A stretch of 64,000 bases of DNA from NCBI GenBank assembly GCA_020831825.1, contig JAFIFW010000019.1, positions 1 to 64,000 on the forward strand, read 5' to 3'. Positions 32,770-41,970 of this stretch are shown one piece after another; position 1 is the stretch's first letter, and the number at the start of each line of letters is the position of its first letter. The translations under genes were made by a program, and so were the position numbers. The DNA comes from Methylophaga sp. (GTDB lineage: Bacteria > Pseudomonadota > Gammaproteobacteria > Nitrosococcales > Methylophagaceae). Under the pieces are notes generated by a model. That model ran no database searches, was not told where the DNA came from, and saw only the letters and a program-made list of their open reading frames with translations.

Positions 32770-34185
32770 GTGACTGCTGTGGAAGAGATCAACTATTCCG
32801 ACCCATATCCGGATAATGATACGCAGGCCCTGAAAGTCCCCCCAAACTCCATCGAAGCCGAGCAATCTGTGCTGGGCGGTTTAATGCTCGACAACAGTGC
32901 CTGGGAACAAGTCGCTGATATTCTGGTTGAGCAGGATTTCTACAGACACGATCATCAAGTCATTTTCCGTGCTATCCGGACTTTGCTGGATCAAGCGCAA
33001 CCGGTTGATGTAATCACCCTGGCCGAGTGGCACGACAAGCATGGTGAACTGGATAAGGTCGGTGAGTTGGCCTATCTGGGACACCTGGCTGGCAATACGC
33101 CCAGTGCTGCAAATATCGCCGCTTATGCATCGATCGTACGTGAGCGTTCTATCCTGCGTCAGCTGATTCAGGTCGGTAACAGCATTTCGAATATGGCGTT
33201 CAAGCCGGAAGGGCTGTCGACCGAGGATATGCTGGATAAGGCTGAACGACACGTTTTTGAGATCGCAGAAAAAGGTGCTCGACGTGGTGGTGGTTTCATC
33301 CAAGTTAAAGATGTTTTAACCAAGGTCGTGGATCGCATCGACACGCTGTTTGAACAAGACAGTGCCATCACGGGTTTGCCAACTGGCTTTATCGATTTTG
33401 ATGATCAAACGTCAGGGCTGCAGCCGGCCGACTTGATCATTGTGGCGGGTCGCCCATCCATGGGTAAAACCACGTTTGCCATGAATCTTGCCGAAAATGC
33501 AGCCATACACAGCAAGCAGCCGGTGGCCGTATTCAGTATGGAAATGCCGGCAGACTCGCTGGCGATGCGGATGCTGTCCTCACTTGGTCGAATTGATCAG
33601 CATCGTCTCAGAACAGGTCGTCTTAACGATGATGACTGGCCAAGACTGACTTCAGCGATTGCCTTGCTGAATGATGCACCATTGTTTATTGACGATACGC
33701 CCGCATTGTCACCGACCGAATTACGGGCGCGCGCACGTCGGCTCAAACGTGAGCACGGCCTGAGCCTGATTGTGATCGACTACCTGCAATTGATGCAGGG
33801 ATCTGGCAAGTCAACCGAGAATCGGGCGACAGAAATTTCAGAAATTTCACGCTCACTCAAAGCGCTTGCCAAAGAGCTTGAAGTACCAGTCATTGCGCTG
33901 TCGCAGCTCAATCGAAGTCTTGAACAGCGTCCCAATAAACGTCCGGTGATGTCAGACTTGCGTGAGTCCGGTGCGATTGAGCAGGATGCTGACTTGATTG
34001 TGTTTATCTATCGTGATGAAGTCTACAACGAAGACTCTGCTGATAAAGGCAAGGCTGAAATCATTATCGGCAAGCAACGTAACGGTCCGATAGGCACAGT
34101 TGCACTGACCTTCCAGGGCAAGTACACACGTTTTGAAAATTTTGCGCCCAGTTATTACGACGAATACGCTGATCCCAACGAGTGA
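32770..34185 (+). CDS. dnaB: Replicative DNA helicase DnaB
   Basis: 471 residues, GTG start. The N-terminal domain (about 25-130) has KVPPNSIEAEQSVLGGLMLD and the C-terminal RecA-like ATPase has Walker A AGRPSMGKTTFAMNLAE, Walker B IVIDYLQLMQGSG and DLRESGAIEQDADLIVFIYR. It unwinds the fork as a hexamer on the lagging strand. No intein is present. The frame could also start at a GTG three codons on. Its stop overlaps the alr ATG by one base (TGATG). Confidence 0.97.
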   Translation: MTAVEEINYSDPYPDNDTQALKVPPNSIEAEQSVLGGLMLDNSAWEQVADILVEQDFYRHDHQVIFRAIRTLLDQAQPVDVITLAEWHDKHGELDKVGELAYLGHLAGNTPSAANIAAYASIVRERSILRQLIQVGNSISNMAFKPEGLSTEDMLDKAERHVFEIAEKGARRGGGFIQVKDVLTKVVDRIDTLFEQDSAITGLPTGFIDFDDQTSGLQPADLIIVAGRPSMGKTTFAMNLAENAAIHSKQPVAVFSMEMPADSLAMRMLSSLGRIDQHRLRTGRLNDDDWPRLTSAIALLNDAPLFIDDTPALSPTELRARARRLKREHGLSLIVIDYLQLMQGSGKSTENRATEISEISRSLKALAKELEVPVIALSQLNRSLEQRPNKRPVMSDLRESGAIEQDADLIVFIYRDEVYNEDSADKGKAEIIIGKQRNGPIGTVALTFQGKYTRFENFAPSYYDEYADPNE

Positions 34186-35270
34186 TGAACTACCCGTTAG
34201 CCTCCATTGACACCGCTGCACTGCAACATAATCTGCAGCAAGCCAAACGATATGCCCCAAACAGTCGAATCATGTCCGTTATCAAGGCCAATGGCTATGG
34301 TCACGGTCTGCTGCCAATAGCAAAAGCGCTGCTGGAGACGGATGCCTTTGCCGTGGCGAGGCTGGATGAGGCGGTGCTGCTTCGACAAGGTGGTATTAAT
34401 CACGCAATCGTGGTGCTGGAGGGGATGCACACTATTGAACAGTTCCAGTGCGCAATTGATCTCCAGATTACGCCGGTGTTGCACTTAACCGAGCATGTCG
34501 AATTGCTGTTGAAATGTAATGGACAGGTTCCCTTTTGTTGGTTAATGCTGGAAACCGGCATGCACCGGCTTGGCATGCCAGGTGAAGCGTTGCGATTGGC
34601 CAAACAACAGTTGAATAGTGCTGGATATACCAACCAGCAATTGGGTCTGATGAGCCATTTTGCCAATTCCGATTTGTTGGAAGATAGTCGTAATAGTGCC
34701 CAGATTTCTGTGATGAGTCAGCTGGTGAGTGAAACAGGTTTATCAGCTTGCATGGCGAACTCGGCAGCAATAATCAGTTTGCCCGATGCCCATTATCAAT
34801 GGGTGCGGCCCGGACTGATGTTGTATGGAGTTTCTCCGTTTAATGAACAAACTGCAGAAGACCTTGGATTGAAACCGGTTATGCAACTGCGCTCGACGCT
34901 GATTGCCACGCAATTACTCAAACCGGGCGATCAGGTTGGCTATGGGGGTGAGTGGACAGCCACCAAAGCGACTCGTATGGGCGTTGTCAGTTGCGGGTAT
35001 GGTGACGGCTATCACCGGCATTTGAGCAACCGCGGCAATGTGATCATTCGGGACCGACTGCTGCCGGTCATTGGCCGGGTTTCCATGGATACCATTTGCA
35101 TAAATCTTGAAGATTGCCCGGCTGCTATGCCAGGTGATGATGTGCTGTTGTGGGGGGGCACGCAGTTACCGGTTGAGCAGGTGGCAATGACCGCCGGCAC
35201 GATAGCCTATGAACTGCTGTCGGTGCTGACACAACGAGTGCACAGGGATTATTGCGATGGCCAAAGCTAA
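34185..35270 (+). CDS. alr: Alanine racemase
   Basis: 361 residues. PLP-barrel enzyme: SVIKANGYGHG contains the PLP Lys (about residue 34), ETGMHRLGM and HFANSD are conserved, VRPGLMLYGVSP gives the phosphate-loop region and GRVSMDTICINL the second catalytic area with Tyr at VGYGGEW. It makes D-Ala for the peptide stem built by Ddl and MurF further along. The ATG at 34185 overlapping the dnaB stop is chosen over a GTG one codon earlier. It overlaps radA by 14 bases. Confidence 0.96.
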   Translation: MNYPLASIDTAALQHNLQQAKRYAPNSRIMSVIKANGYGHGLLPIAKALLETDAFAVARLDEAVLLRQGGINHAIVVLEGMHTIEQFQCAIDLQITPVLHLTEHVELLLKCNGQVPFCWLMLETGMHRLGMPGEALRLAKQQLNSAGYTNQQLGLMSHFANSDLLEDSRNSAQISVMSQLVSETGLSACMANSAAIISLPDAHYQWVRPGLMLYGVSPFNEQTAEDLGLKPVMQLRSTLIATQLLKPGDQVGYGGEWTATKATRMGVVSCGYGDGYHRHLSNRGNVIIRDRLLPVIGRVSMDTICINLEDCPAAMPGDDVLLWGGTQLPVEQVAMTAGTIAYELLSVLTQRVHRDYCDGQS

Positions 35271-36651
35271 ACGTATTTATGTCTGCAAGGAATGCGGCGC
35301 ACAGACGCCCCAATGGGCAGGCCGCTGTAGTGACTGCGGTGCCTGGAATAGTCTCGAAGAACAGTTGTTGACGGCAAGCACTGCCAGTGCACAGGCGACA
35401 GTGAGTCGACACTCGGGTTATGCCGGAGAGCAAAAAAATGAAGTGCTGCCACTTCAGGCTGTGACCTCTGAACAGGCAGTACGTTGGACCACAGGCTTAC
35501 CCGAATTGGACCGGGTACTGGGTGGAGGGCTGGTCACGGGATCGGTGGTGCTGATTGGTGGCGATCCGGGCATTGGCAAATCAACGTTGTTGTTGCAGGC
35601 GATGGCCTCAATGGCTGCCAGTAGTGGCTTGAGTCCACTGTATGTCAGTGGTGAAGAGTCCTTGCAGCAAATTCGCCTTAGAGCAGAGCGATTGCAACTG
35701 GAACAGTCACCGGTAGATCTCTTGGCAGAGACACATGCCGAGCAAATGATTGCAACTGCCAGGCAGCGCCAACCTCAGGTCATGGTGATTGACTCAATTC
35801 AGACTGTGTTTACTGAGCTATTACAATCCGCGCCGGGCACCGTTGCACAGGTGCGTGAGAGTGCCGCCCAGCTGGTACGCTTTGCCAAATCCACTGGTAC
35901 CACCATGATCCTGGTCGGTCATGTCACCAAGCAGGGTGCTTTGGCTGGACCAAGAGTGCTGGAGCACATGGTCGATACAGTGCTTTATTTTGAAGGTGAT
36001 ACTTCAACACGATTTCGCATATTAAGAGCAGTGAAGAATCGTTTTGGCGCAGTGAACGAGCTGGGTGTGTTTGGCATGACCGAGCTCGGGCTGAAAGAAG
36101 TCAGTAACCCGTCAGCTATTTTTCTGTCGCGCGGCGAAAAGGCGGTTCCCGGTAGTGTGGTTACCGTCGTACGCGAGGGTAGCCGGCCATTGCTGGTCGA
36201 AGTTCAAGCCCTAGTCGACGAAAGTCCGCTTGGCAATCCAAGGCGGGTGTCAGTTGGCCTTGAGCAGAATCGTTTGGCGATGTTACTGGCAATCTTACAT
36301 CGTCATGGTGGCATTACCTGTCACGATCAGGATGTGTTTATTAATGTCGTGGGTGGCGTCAAACTCAGCGAAACAGGGGCTGATCTGGCCGTGTTGGCGG
36401 CGGTGCTCTCCAGCCTGCGTAACAAGGCTTTACCAAGAGATTGGGTGTTATTTGGTGAAGTTGGGCTTACCGGGGAAATCAGGCCGGTTCAAGGTGGCGA
36501 AGAACGTGTTCGTGACGCAGGAAAACATGGTTTCAGTCATGCAGTAGTTGCGGCTGCTAATGCGCCAAGAAAGCCTATAAGCGGCATTAAAGTGATTGCC
36601 GTTCAGCATTTGGCAGAGGCGATTGAGGCGCTACAAAACGCCTGGCATTAA
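35257..36651 (+). CDS. radA: DNA repair protein RadA/Sms
   Basis: 464 residues. N-terminal C4 zinc finger (CKECG...CSDCG, residues 9-29), RecA-like ATPase with Walker A GGDPGIGKSTLLLQ and the RadA-specific KNRFGAVNELGVF, and a C-terminal Lon-protease-like domain (about 285-460, VGGVKLSETGADLAVLAAVL, GEVGLTGEIRPV). RadA drives branch migration in recombination. The ATG lies inside alr. Convergent with the PilZ gene, 5 bases apart, with no clear terminator between. Confidence 0.97.
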   Translation: MAKAKRIYVCKECGAQTPQWAGRCSDCGAWNSLEEQLLTASTASAQATVSRHSGYAGEQKNEVLPLQAVTSEQAVRWTTGLPELDRVLGGGLVTGSVVLIGGDPGIGKSTLLLQAMASMAASSGLSPLYVSGEESLQQIRLRAERLQLEQSPVDLLAETHAEQMIATARQRQPQVMVIDSIQTVFTELLQSAPGTVAQVRESAAQLVRFAKSTGTTMILVGHVTKQGALAGPRVLEHMVDTVLYFEGDTSTRFRILRAVKNRFGAVNELGVFGMTELGLKEVSNPSAIFLSRGEKAVPGSVVTVVREGSRPLLVEVQALVDESPLGNPRRVSVGLEQNRLAMLLAILHRHGGITCHDQDVFINVVGGVKLSETGADLAVLAAVLSSLRNKALPRDWVLFGEVGLTGEIRPVQGGEERVRDAGKHGFSHAVVAAANAPRKPISGIKVIAVQHLAEAIEALQNAWH

Positions 36652-36656
36652 TAAAG

Positions 36657-37037
36657 CTAGCCTTGATGTTGTTCGATGAGGTGAGACAGTTCTCGTTGTA
36701 ACAGGCCAGAGTCTCCCAGATTGAGTTCCATCAATCGCTTGAGATGACTGATACTGTCCAGATCAATCAATTGGCAGTGAAAGCCAAGCGTGTCCTTGTC
36801 AATATGTGCGACCTCTGCATCCATGCTAATACAGAGTTCTCCCTGATTGAGCACAACGTCGATCTGGTAAACATCGCCCACCTGACCAGTCCACCCCGGT
36901 GGTTTTTCTGTCAGCAAACCGTTCAGGGATAAATCTTTTACCCGGCAATTCAGTTGCTGTGTTGGCTGTGACAAGGTCGCCTGGGCACGAAATGGCACTC
37001 GACTGAAATGTCTTCGATCTGAACTGTTATCACTCAT
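36657..37037 (-). CDS. PilZ domain cyclic-di-GMP binding protein
   Basis: 126 residues, one PilZ domain. The c-di-GMP-binding RxxxR is in RRHFSRVPF near residue 8 and the second motif DxSxxG in KDLSLNGLL. No output domain is present, so it would act by binding a partner on sensing c-di-GMP, for example in motility or polysaccharide control. The only other c-di-GMP gene seen here is the EAL phosphodiesterase at 17356. Divergent from hemJ. Confidence 0.9.
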   Translation of the reverse strand: MSDNSSDRRHFSRVPFRAQATLSQPTQQLNCRVKDLSLNGLLTEKPPGWTGQVGDVYQIDVVLNQGELCISMDAEVAHIDKDTLGFHCQLIDLDSISHLKRLMELNLGDSGLLQRELSHLIEQHQG

Positions 37038-37099
37038 AAATCAGGCCTCCAGGCAATACAATTTGATATTATCACCGATTGCCTTGGAGAGTCATTTCT

Positions 37100-37525
37100 A
37101 TGTTGTGGGTCAAATCCTTTCACTTGATATTCGTGGTGACCTGGTTTGCCGCCTTGTTCTATTTGCCCAGGTTATTTGTTTACCATGCCAGCTGTGAAGA
37201 TGCCGCAGGCAATGCCAGATTCAAAGTGATGGAGCGAAAACTCTATCGCGGGATCATGACGCCGAGTGCGGTGCTAACGGTGTTGTTTGGTGTTTGGTTG
37301 ATGAGTTTTTATCAGACGGAACAGTTGGCAGCGATGGGCTGGTTACATGCCAAGTTGTTGCTGGTTGCACTATTGTTGGCTTACCACGTTTGGTGTGGAC
37401 GACTGCTGAAAAGATTCGCCAATGATCAGAATCGGCATTCACATATTTACTACAGATGGTTTAACGAGTTGCCTGTTTTGGTACTGATAGCAGTAGTGAT
37501 TCTTGCGGTGGTCAAACCATTTTAG
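37100..37525 (+). CDS. hemJ: Protoporphyrinogen oxidase HemJ
   Basis: 141 residues with four membrane helices. MLWVKSFHLIFVVTWFAALF carries the conserved His; YLPRLFVYHA, KLYRGIMTPSAVLTV and GWLHAKLLLVALLL YH-type segments follow the HemJ pattern, and RWFNELPVLVLIAVVILAVV ends the protein. It oxidises protoporphyrinogen IX in heme synthesis at the inner membrane, replacing HemG/HemY. The ATG at 37100 is preferred because it gives the standard N-terminus and follows TTGGAGAG. Confidence 0.92.
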   Translation: MLWVKSFHLIFVVTWFAALFYLPRLFVYHASCEDAAGNARFKVMERKLYRGIMTPSAVLTVLFGVWLMSFYQTEQLAAMGWLHAKLLLVALLLAYHVWCGRLLKRFANDQNRHSHIYYRWFNELPVLVLIAVVILAVVKPF

Positions 37526-37538
37526 GCTGATGACATCG

Positions 37539-37576
37539 TTCTGCCGGCACCTGTATTGGTAAAGATGCCGGCAGAA
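37539..37576. terminator. Hairpin between hemJ and the BON lipoprotein gene
   Basis: Perfect 11-bp inverted repeat TTCTGCCGGCA / TGCCGGCAGAA with a 16-base loop, placed between the convergent ends of hemJ (37525) and the BON gene (37589). No T-run on either side, so it may work as a weak or Rho-assisted bidirectional terminator. Confidence 0.5.
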
Positions 37577-37588
37577 CAACAAGGTTTA

Positions 37589-38170
37589 TCATTCGGTGAC
37601 GTATTCAAACACCTTGATAACCCGCTGAACACCTGAGGTGGTGCGAGCCACCCGAACAGCGTCTTCTGCTTCGGCACGCGTCACCATGCCCATCAGATAA
37701 ACTATGCCGCGTTCGGTGACTACCCGAACATGCAAAGGATCAACATTCTGATCGCCCGTCATTCTGGCTTTTACTTTTGATGTAATCCACGCATCACTGC
37801 TGCGAGAGGTCAAAGCGCTTGGTGCCGCTATTGCCAGTTCATTGCGAATCACACGGACTTTCGGAATATTCTCCATTATAGCAGTGACCTGCTGCTTAAC
37901 TTCTTCTGTCGGTGTTTCACCGGTTATCAATACAACGCCGTTGAAGCTGTTGATACTGATATTGCTCTGTCTGTTGATTTCATCATTGTTGATGATGGCA
38001 CTGCGGCCGCGCAGGGTAATGTTTTGATCATCTATGATGCTACCTGCAGTGCGACGATCGTAAGCCATGGCAACCGCAGTTGTTGCACCTGTTGCCACTA
38101 TTGGCACACAAGCTTGCTGGCTTGCCAGAACGGGTAACAACATCAACCCGATTACACACAATTTTTTCAT
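37589..38170 (-). CDS. BON-domain lipoprotein (DolP/YraP-like)
   Basis: 193 residues. The N-terminus MKKLCVIGLMLLPVLASQQA precedes a Cys at residue 21 (AC), a loose lipobox. Two BON domains follow (about 47-112 and 120-190, with INSFNGVVLITGETPTEE and VVTERGIVYLMGMVTRAEAE). DolP supports outer-membrane integrity and septal wall splitting. Its place after lpoA and yraN matches the enteric order except that diaA is missing between. Twenty bases after yraN. Confidence 0.9.
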   Translation of the reverse strand: MKKLCVIGLMLLPVLASQQACVPIVATGATTAVAMAYDRRTAGSIIDDQNITLRGRSAIINNDEINRQSNISINSFNGVVLITGETPTEEVKQQVTAIMENIPKVRVIRNELAIAAPSALTSRSSDAWITSKVKARMTGDQNVDPLHVRVVTERGIVYLMGMVTRAEAEDAVRVARTTSGVQRVIKVFEYVTE

Positions 38171-38190
38171 CTGATTGGTCCTCTATGACA

Positions 38191-38547
38191 TCAGTTAATC
38201 TGAAAGGCATTCTTGAGCCATGACACTGGCTCGCTGGCGTTGTCATGAAGCGTGACAACGTCAAAACGACATTCTGGAAGCTCCTGCCGAAGTTGTTGCA
38301 GGTAATGTCGGGCGGTCATGATGATTTTTTGTTGTTTACGCCAGTCGACACTTTCCAGGGCACTGCCAAAGGCGTCACTACGCCGATATCTCACCTCGAT
38401 AAATACCAGACTGTTTTTGTGCTGCATGATAAGGTCGATCTCACCACTGCGGCAATGATAATTTTGACACACCAGCTTCAAGCCCTGTTTTTTCAGGAAT
38501 TGAAGCGCCTTGGCCTCCTTGGCCGCACCAATGTCCCTGTTGCTCAT
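38191..38547 (-). CDS. yraN: YraN/UPF0102 endonuclease-like protein
   Basis: 118 residues. Restriction-endonuclease-like fold of the UPF0102 family: GAAKEAKALQFLKKQGLKLV, YHCRSGEIDLIMQHKNSLVF with acidic residues of the PD-(D/E)xK site, and VEVRYRRS-like IEVRYRRSDAFG. Function is unproven; a DNA-processing role is presumed. Starts with an ATGA overlap on the lpoA stop. Confidence 0.93.
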   Translation of the reverse strand: MSNRDIGAAKEAKALQFLKKQGLKLVCQNYHCRSGEIDLIMQHKNSLVFIEVRYRRSDAFGSALESVDWRKQQKIIMTARHYLQQLRQELPECRFDVVTLHDNASEPVSWLKNAFQIN

Positions 38548-40403
38548 TCGCTTGATAGCGCCTCGATGATTCCATCACGAAAAGTTGCCCACGGCGATTT
38601 ACGGATTATCTGACCACTGCTGTTGATCGTTAAATCCCCAGTGGCACCGGAAAATGTCAGATCAGGTGAACGACTCATGCTATTCAATTCTGGAATGAGG
38701 CGGTAGGCATCCGCGCCCATGGCTGCGAGCCTGACAACGTCACTAAAGTTACTGCCAGCCTGTTGTTTGACTGCCTGATAGGCTGTGTCAGATTCTGCCA
38801 GTTGTGGAATAGCCCAGCGAACATCAGGAATTAGCAGACCGTTTAGATCGATATCACGTTGTGGTCGATTGTCACCGGTGTAGGCATGAGAGGTAGCGTA
38901 AACGGGTAATGTGCCAGAGCGATGAAATTGCAGCTGAGGCAATAACTGACCGGCTTTGTTGGCGCGTGCCACCATAAACAGAAAGTCGACATCCTGACGG
39001 CGTCTGGGTTCAAACTCAACGGCGACTCCCAGGGTACGGCGTAAGTCCTGAGCACGTTGACGACTGGCATTAAGACCGAACATGGGCACGATGGTATCGG
39101 CAAAATCGTGTTCCGACTCAAGATAGCGCGTGTTGGAAATAACTAAGCCGCCATGCTGCTGCCAGGCTTGGGTAAATGCCTGAGCTACACGCTGTCCCCA
39201 TTCAGAGTCCGGGCTTAAGATCATCGCACGCTGGTAGTTTTGTGCTCTGGCACGTTGCGCTACTGCCACCGCTTCGTCTTCCGGGGCAAGTCCGAATTGA
39301 AACAAGTTTTCGACACGTTGATTGTGGCCAAGCCGGTTCAAGGCGATGACGGGAACAGGCAAGTCACCAGACTCAGCAAGAATTTCAACAGAGTGTCTGT
39401 CCAGGGGGCCTATCACGACACTGGCATTTCTGCCCACCGCTTCGCGATAACGCTGGATGACGTTGCTTTGACCGGTTCTGTTGTCTGTGTGCACATCAAG
39501 AAAGTGAAGTTGTCCTCGACCGCCCGCGGCAAAATGAGCCGCAATAATGCCTTGTTTGACGGCTTCTGCTGCCGCTGCCACCGGGCCGGATTGAGGCAGT
39601 AATACTGCAATATCCATGATCTGATCCGGCAGATAGGTGCCAGCAGCTATTGCTTGTTCATAAAGGTCGGGCGTGGCTGGATGATTTGGATAGGCTCGTT
39701 TCCAGTCTTCAATGGCAACTTCCATCGCTGCCGGGTTTGCCTGGTAGGCACGAATGGCAAATGCAAGTGCGAACCAGCCACTATCAACGGCAGGCGGTAC
39801 ACCTGGATTGAACAAATCCAGCGCTTGAGGTGACAGTTCCATTAAGGCTTTCCAAATGTTCTGTTGATTCTCTGGACGTTGTTCTTGTGGAAGCACTTCA
39901 TCAAGTCTGATGTAGCTTAGTGCCTGCTCCAACCAGTTTTCAGTTTTGCCATAAGCCTGGGCTCTGATTTTCAGTACCTGGCGTTGTTGGGTGACCGAAG
40001 CTGCCCGCAGATCAAAATCACTCAGAAAGGCAATCGCATCACTGGGCGTGTCAGTATCCAAGGCCAGTTGTGCCCGAAGAATTTGAGCCTCACGTTGCTG
40101 AGTGTTGCTGAGTTGATTCAGTTTGACCTCATCAAGCGCTTGCTGGCTTGAATCGGATTCGCCGGTACGCTGCAAGTTCACCGCAGCACGCAGATAATAT
40201 TGAGATTGCAGGGCACCGCTGGCGTCTTCTGCCATCGACAAATATTCGGCCGCAGCTTCAGCGTGTAACCCTTGACGTTCATAGTCGGAAATTTCAGCCT
40301 CAACAGGTGCGGCTGGTTGAGTTAACAGCGGTTGCATAGGTTGACAAGCCATCAAGGTCAGCATGGAAACAATCAGCAGCAGCTTGGAAGTGAGTCGAAA
40401 CAT
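38544..40403 (-). CDS. lpoA: Penicillin-binding protein activator LpoA
   Basis: 619 residues. Lipoprotein signal ends in LTLMACQP. The N-terminal half is TPR-like (about 30-250, repeats of short helices such as AAEYLSMAEDASGALQSQYY) and the C-terminal half is a periplasmic-binding-protein fold (about 255-610, IAVLLPQSGPVAAAAEAVKQ). LpoA spans the periplasm from the outer membrane and activates PBP1a. The ATG at 40403 is used so that the signal peptide is normal. Divergent from rsmI, the usual gammaproteobacterial arrangement. Confidence 0.93.
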   Translation of the reverse strand: MFRLTSKLLLIVSMLTLMACQPMQPLLTQPAAPVEAEISDYERQGLHAEAAAEYLSMAEDASGALQSQYYLRAAVNLQRTGESDSSQQALDEVKLNQLSNTQQREAQILRAQLALDTDTPSDAIAFLSDFDLRAASVTQQRQVLKIRAQAYGKTENWLEQALSYIRLDEVLPQEQRPENQQNIWKALMELSPQALDLFNPGVPPAVDSGWFALAFAIRAYQANPAAMEVAIEDWKRAYPNHPATPDLYEQAIAAGTYLPDQIMDIAVLLPQSGPVAAAAEAVKQGIIAAHFAAGGRGQLHFLDVHTDNRTGQSNVIQRYREAVGRNASVVIGPLDRHSVEILAESGDLPVPVIALNRLGHNQRVENLFQFGLAPEDEAVAVAQRARAQNYQRAMILSPDSEWGQRVAQAFTQAWQQHGGLVISNTRYLESEHDFADTIVPMFGLNASRQRAQDLRRTLGVAVEFEPRRRQDVDFLFMVARANKAGQLLPQLQFHRSGTLPVYATSHAYTGDNRPQRDIDLNGLLIPDVRWAIPQLAESDTAYQAVKQQAGSNFSDVVRLAAMGADAYRLIPELNSMSRSPDLTFSGATGDLTINSSGQIIRKSPWATFRDGIIEALSSE

Positions 40404-40492
40404 GGTCTGACTTAATCCGATAAACATAAAGTCATCATCTTACCTCTTCGCGTATATTACGACCACAACCGCATCGCAATTCAGGAACACTT

Positions 40493-41341
40493 ATGTCAGA
40501 AGAGCAACCCGGGACACTTTATGTCGTGGCAACGCCCATCGGTAACTTGGCCGATTTGAGCATGCGCGCTATCGAAACTTTGCGGCAAGTTGATGTTATT
40601 GCCGCGGAAGACACCCGGCACAGCCGCTATTTACTGCAACAACACGCTATTGATACTCCGTGCATTTCATTGCATGAGCATAACGAACAGCAGCGAAGTG
40701 AAGTACTGCTGCAACGCCTGTTAAAAGGTGAGTCAGTAGCACTGATTAGTGATGCCGGCACACCACTGATCAGTGATCCCGGTTATCGCTTGGTCAGTCT
40801 GTTGAAATCTCATGGCCTGAGCGTTATTCCTATTCCCGGCGCTTGTGCCGTGATTGCCGCCTTGTCAGCATCTGGACTACGATGTGACAGTTTTACGTTT
40901 GAAGGTTTTTTGCCAAGCAAGGCCAACGCATTACGGCAGCAGCTTGAGTCACTTCAGCATGAAACCAGGACAATGATTTTTTACGAAAGTCCCAAACGTG
41001 TGCTTGCCAGTTTGCAGGTCATGGTTGAAGTGCTCGGCGAGCAACGACTAGCCTGTCTGGCTCGAGAGCTGACCAAATTGCATGAAACTATCAGAACCGC
41101 ATCGCTGGTTGAATTGAGAGACTGGGTTCAGCAAGACTTGCATCAGCAAAAAGGTGAAATTGTGTTGCTGGTGGAAGGAGCCCAAGAAAACCAGCGTGCT
41201 GACCAGCAGGAGATTGACCGGGTGTTGCAATTAATGATCGCGGAGTTACCTGTAAAGAAAGCTGCCAGCCTTGCCAGCAGTATACTGGGCATCAGTAAAA
41301 ACGAGGCTTATCAGCAAGCGTTGAAACTTCAGCACAAATAA
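40493..41341 (+). CDS. rsmI: 16S rRNA (cytidine-2'-O-)-methyltransferase RsmI
   Basis: 282 residues. Tetrapyrrole-methylase-like fold: LYVVATPIGNLADLSMRAIE, VIAAEDTRHSRYLLQQ, SLHEHNEQQR, LISDAGTPLISDPGYRLV and IPIPGACAVIAAL are classic RsmI motifs, with EGFLPSK after. It methylates the ribose of C1402 in 16S rRNA. RsmH, which methylates the same nucleotide's base, is encoded at 42483, only 1.1 kb away. Divergent from lpoA; a TATATT (40453-40458) may be its -10. Confidence 0.97.
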   Translation: MSEEQPGTLYVVATPIGNLADLSMRAIETLRQVDVIAAEDTRHSRYLLQQHAIDTPCISLHEHNEQQRSEVLLQRLLKGESVALISDAGTPLISDPGYRLVSLLKSHGLSVIPIPGACAVIAALSASGLRCDSFTFEGFLPSKANALRQQLESLQHETRTMIFYESPKRVLASLQVMVEVLGEQRLACLARELTKLHETIRTASLVELRDWVQQDLHQQKGEIVLLVEGAQENQRADQQEIDRVLQLMIAELPVKKAASLASSILGISKNEAYQQALKLQHK

Positions 41342-41361
41342 GCGCGTTAACGTAAAATAAC

Positions 41362-41725
41362 CGGCTGAGACGACCAGACAATCGCGCTAGCAATAGTGAG
41401 GAAAGTCCGGGCTCCATAGGGCAGGGTGCCAGGTAATACCTGGGAGGCGCGAGCCTACGGCCAGTGCAACAGAAAGTAAACCGCCTGCAATGCTGGTCAT
41501 TGCCGGTAAGGGTGAAATGGTGCGGTAAGAGCGCACCGCACTGCTGGTAACAGCAGTGGCAGGGTAAACCCCACTCGGAGCAAGACCAAATAGAGGAACG
41601 ATTGCCTTGTGCATGACATGCGGCCCGCATGGTTCCTGGGTAGGTTGCAAGAGGCAGATGGTGACATCTGTCCCAGATGAATGATTGTCCACGACAGAAC
41701 CCGGCTTATCGGTCGTCTCATTTTT
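41362..41725 (+). ncRNA. rnpB: RNase P RNA, bacterial class A
   Basis: Core motifs in order: GACCAGACAATCGC (P2/P3), GAGGAAAGTCCGGGCTCC with GGGCAGGGTGCCAGGTAA, GCGCGAGC, AACAGAAAGTAAACCGCC (around 41468, the J11/12-P10 region), GGTAAGGGTGAAATGGTGCGGTAAGAGCGCACC and the 3' GGCTTATC. The P1 helix is TGAGACGACC (41366-41375) with GGTCGTCTCA (41711-41720). TTTTTT follows at once and serves as the terminator. It sits between rsmI and mraZ. Confidence 0.97.
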
Positions 41726-41819
41726 TAGAACAACTTCACACATGCAAAAAATCACTTTTGCTATCCCCGAAAATTTTTTCTAGAGCCTTGCTTAGCTAGA
41801 ATTTACTTTAACTTCCAAG

Positions 41820-41883
41820 CCCACTTTTTTGATACAGAAGTAGTCCTTCAAATGCGTCTGATCCACTTTCTGCCCACTTTTGT
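41820..41883 (-). promoter_or_regulatory. Upstream inverted MraZ-box-like repeats
   Basis: On the minus strand AAGTGGG or AAGTGGA occurs three times (complement of bases starting at 41820, 41862 and 41873). These are the same heptamers as the direct repeats at 41971-41995 but facing the other way. The last two are 11 bases apart. No gene on the minus strand starts nearby. They may be a second operator half that allows looping by the ring-shaped MraZ oligomer. Confidence 0.45.
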
Positions 41884-41935
41884 AAAAGTGCGCTAAGTCA
41901 TTGTCAGAAAAAGAGGATTTTGTGTATTTTCCTGC

Positions 41936-41964
41936 TTGACAGTCCCTCATGGCACTCCTATAGT
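41936..41964 (+). promoter_or_regulatory. Sigma-70 promoter of mraZ / dcw cluster
   Basis: A perfect TTGACA (41936-41941), 17-base spacer and TATAGT (41959-41964) give a strong consensus promoter with transcription starting near 41971, about 50 bases before the mraZ GTG. The MraZ boxes begin right at the predicted start. Confidence 0.85.
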
Positions 41965-41970
41965 GTCGCT

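Noticed and set aside
41396..41630. Minus-strand open frames within the RNase P RNA region
   Set aside because: They lie on the complement of a conserved structural RNA and have no protein family features.
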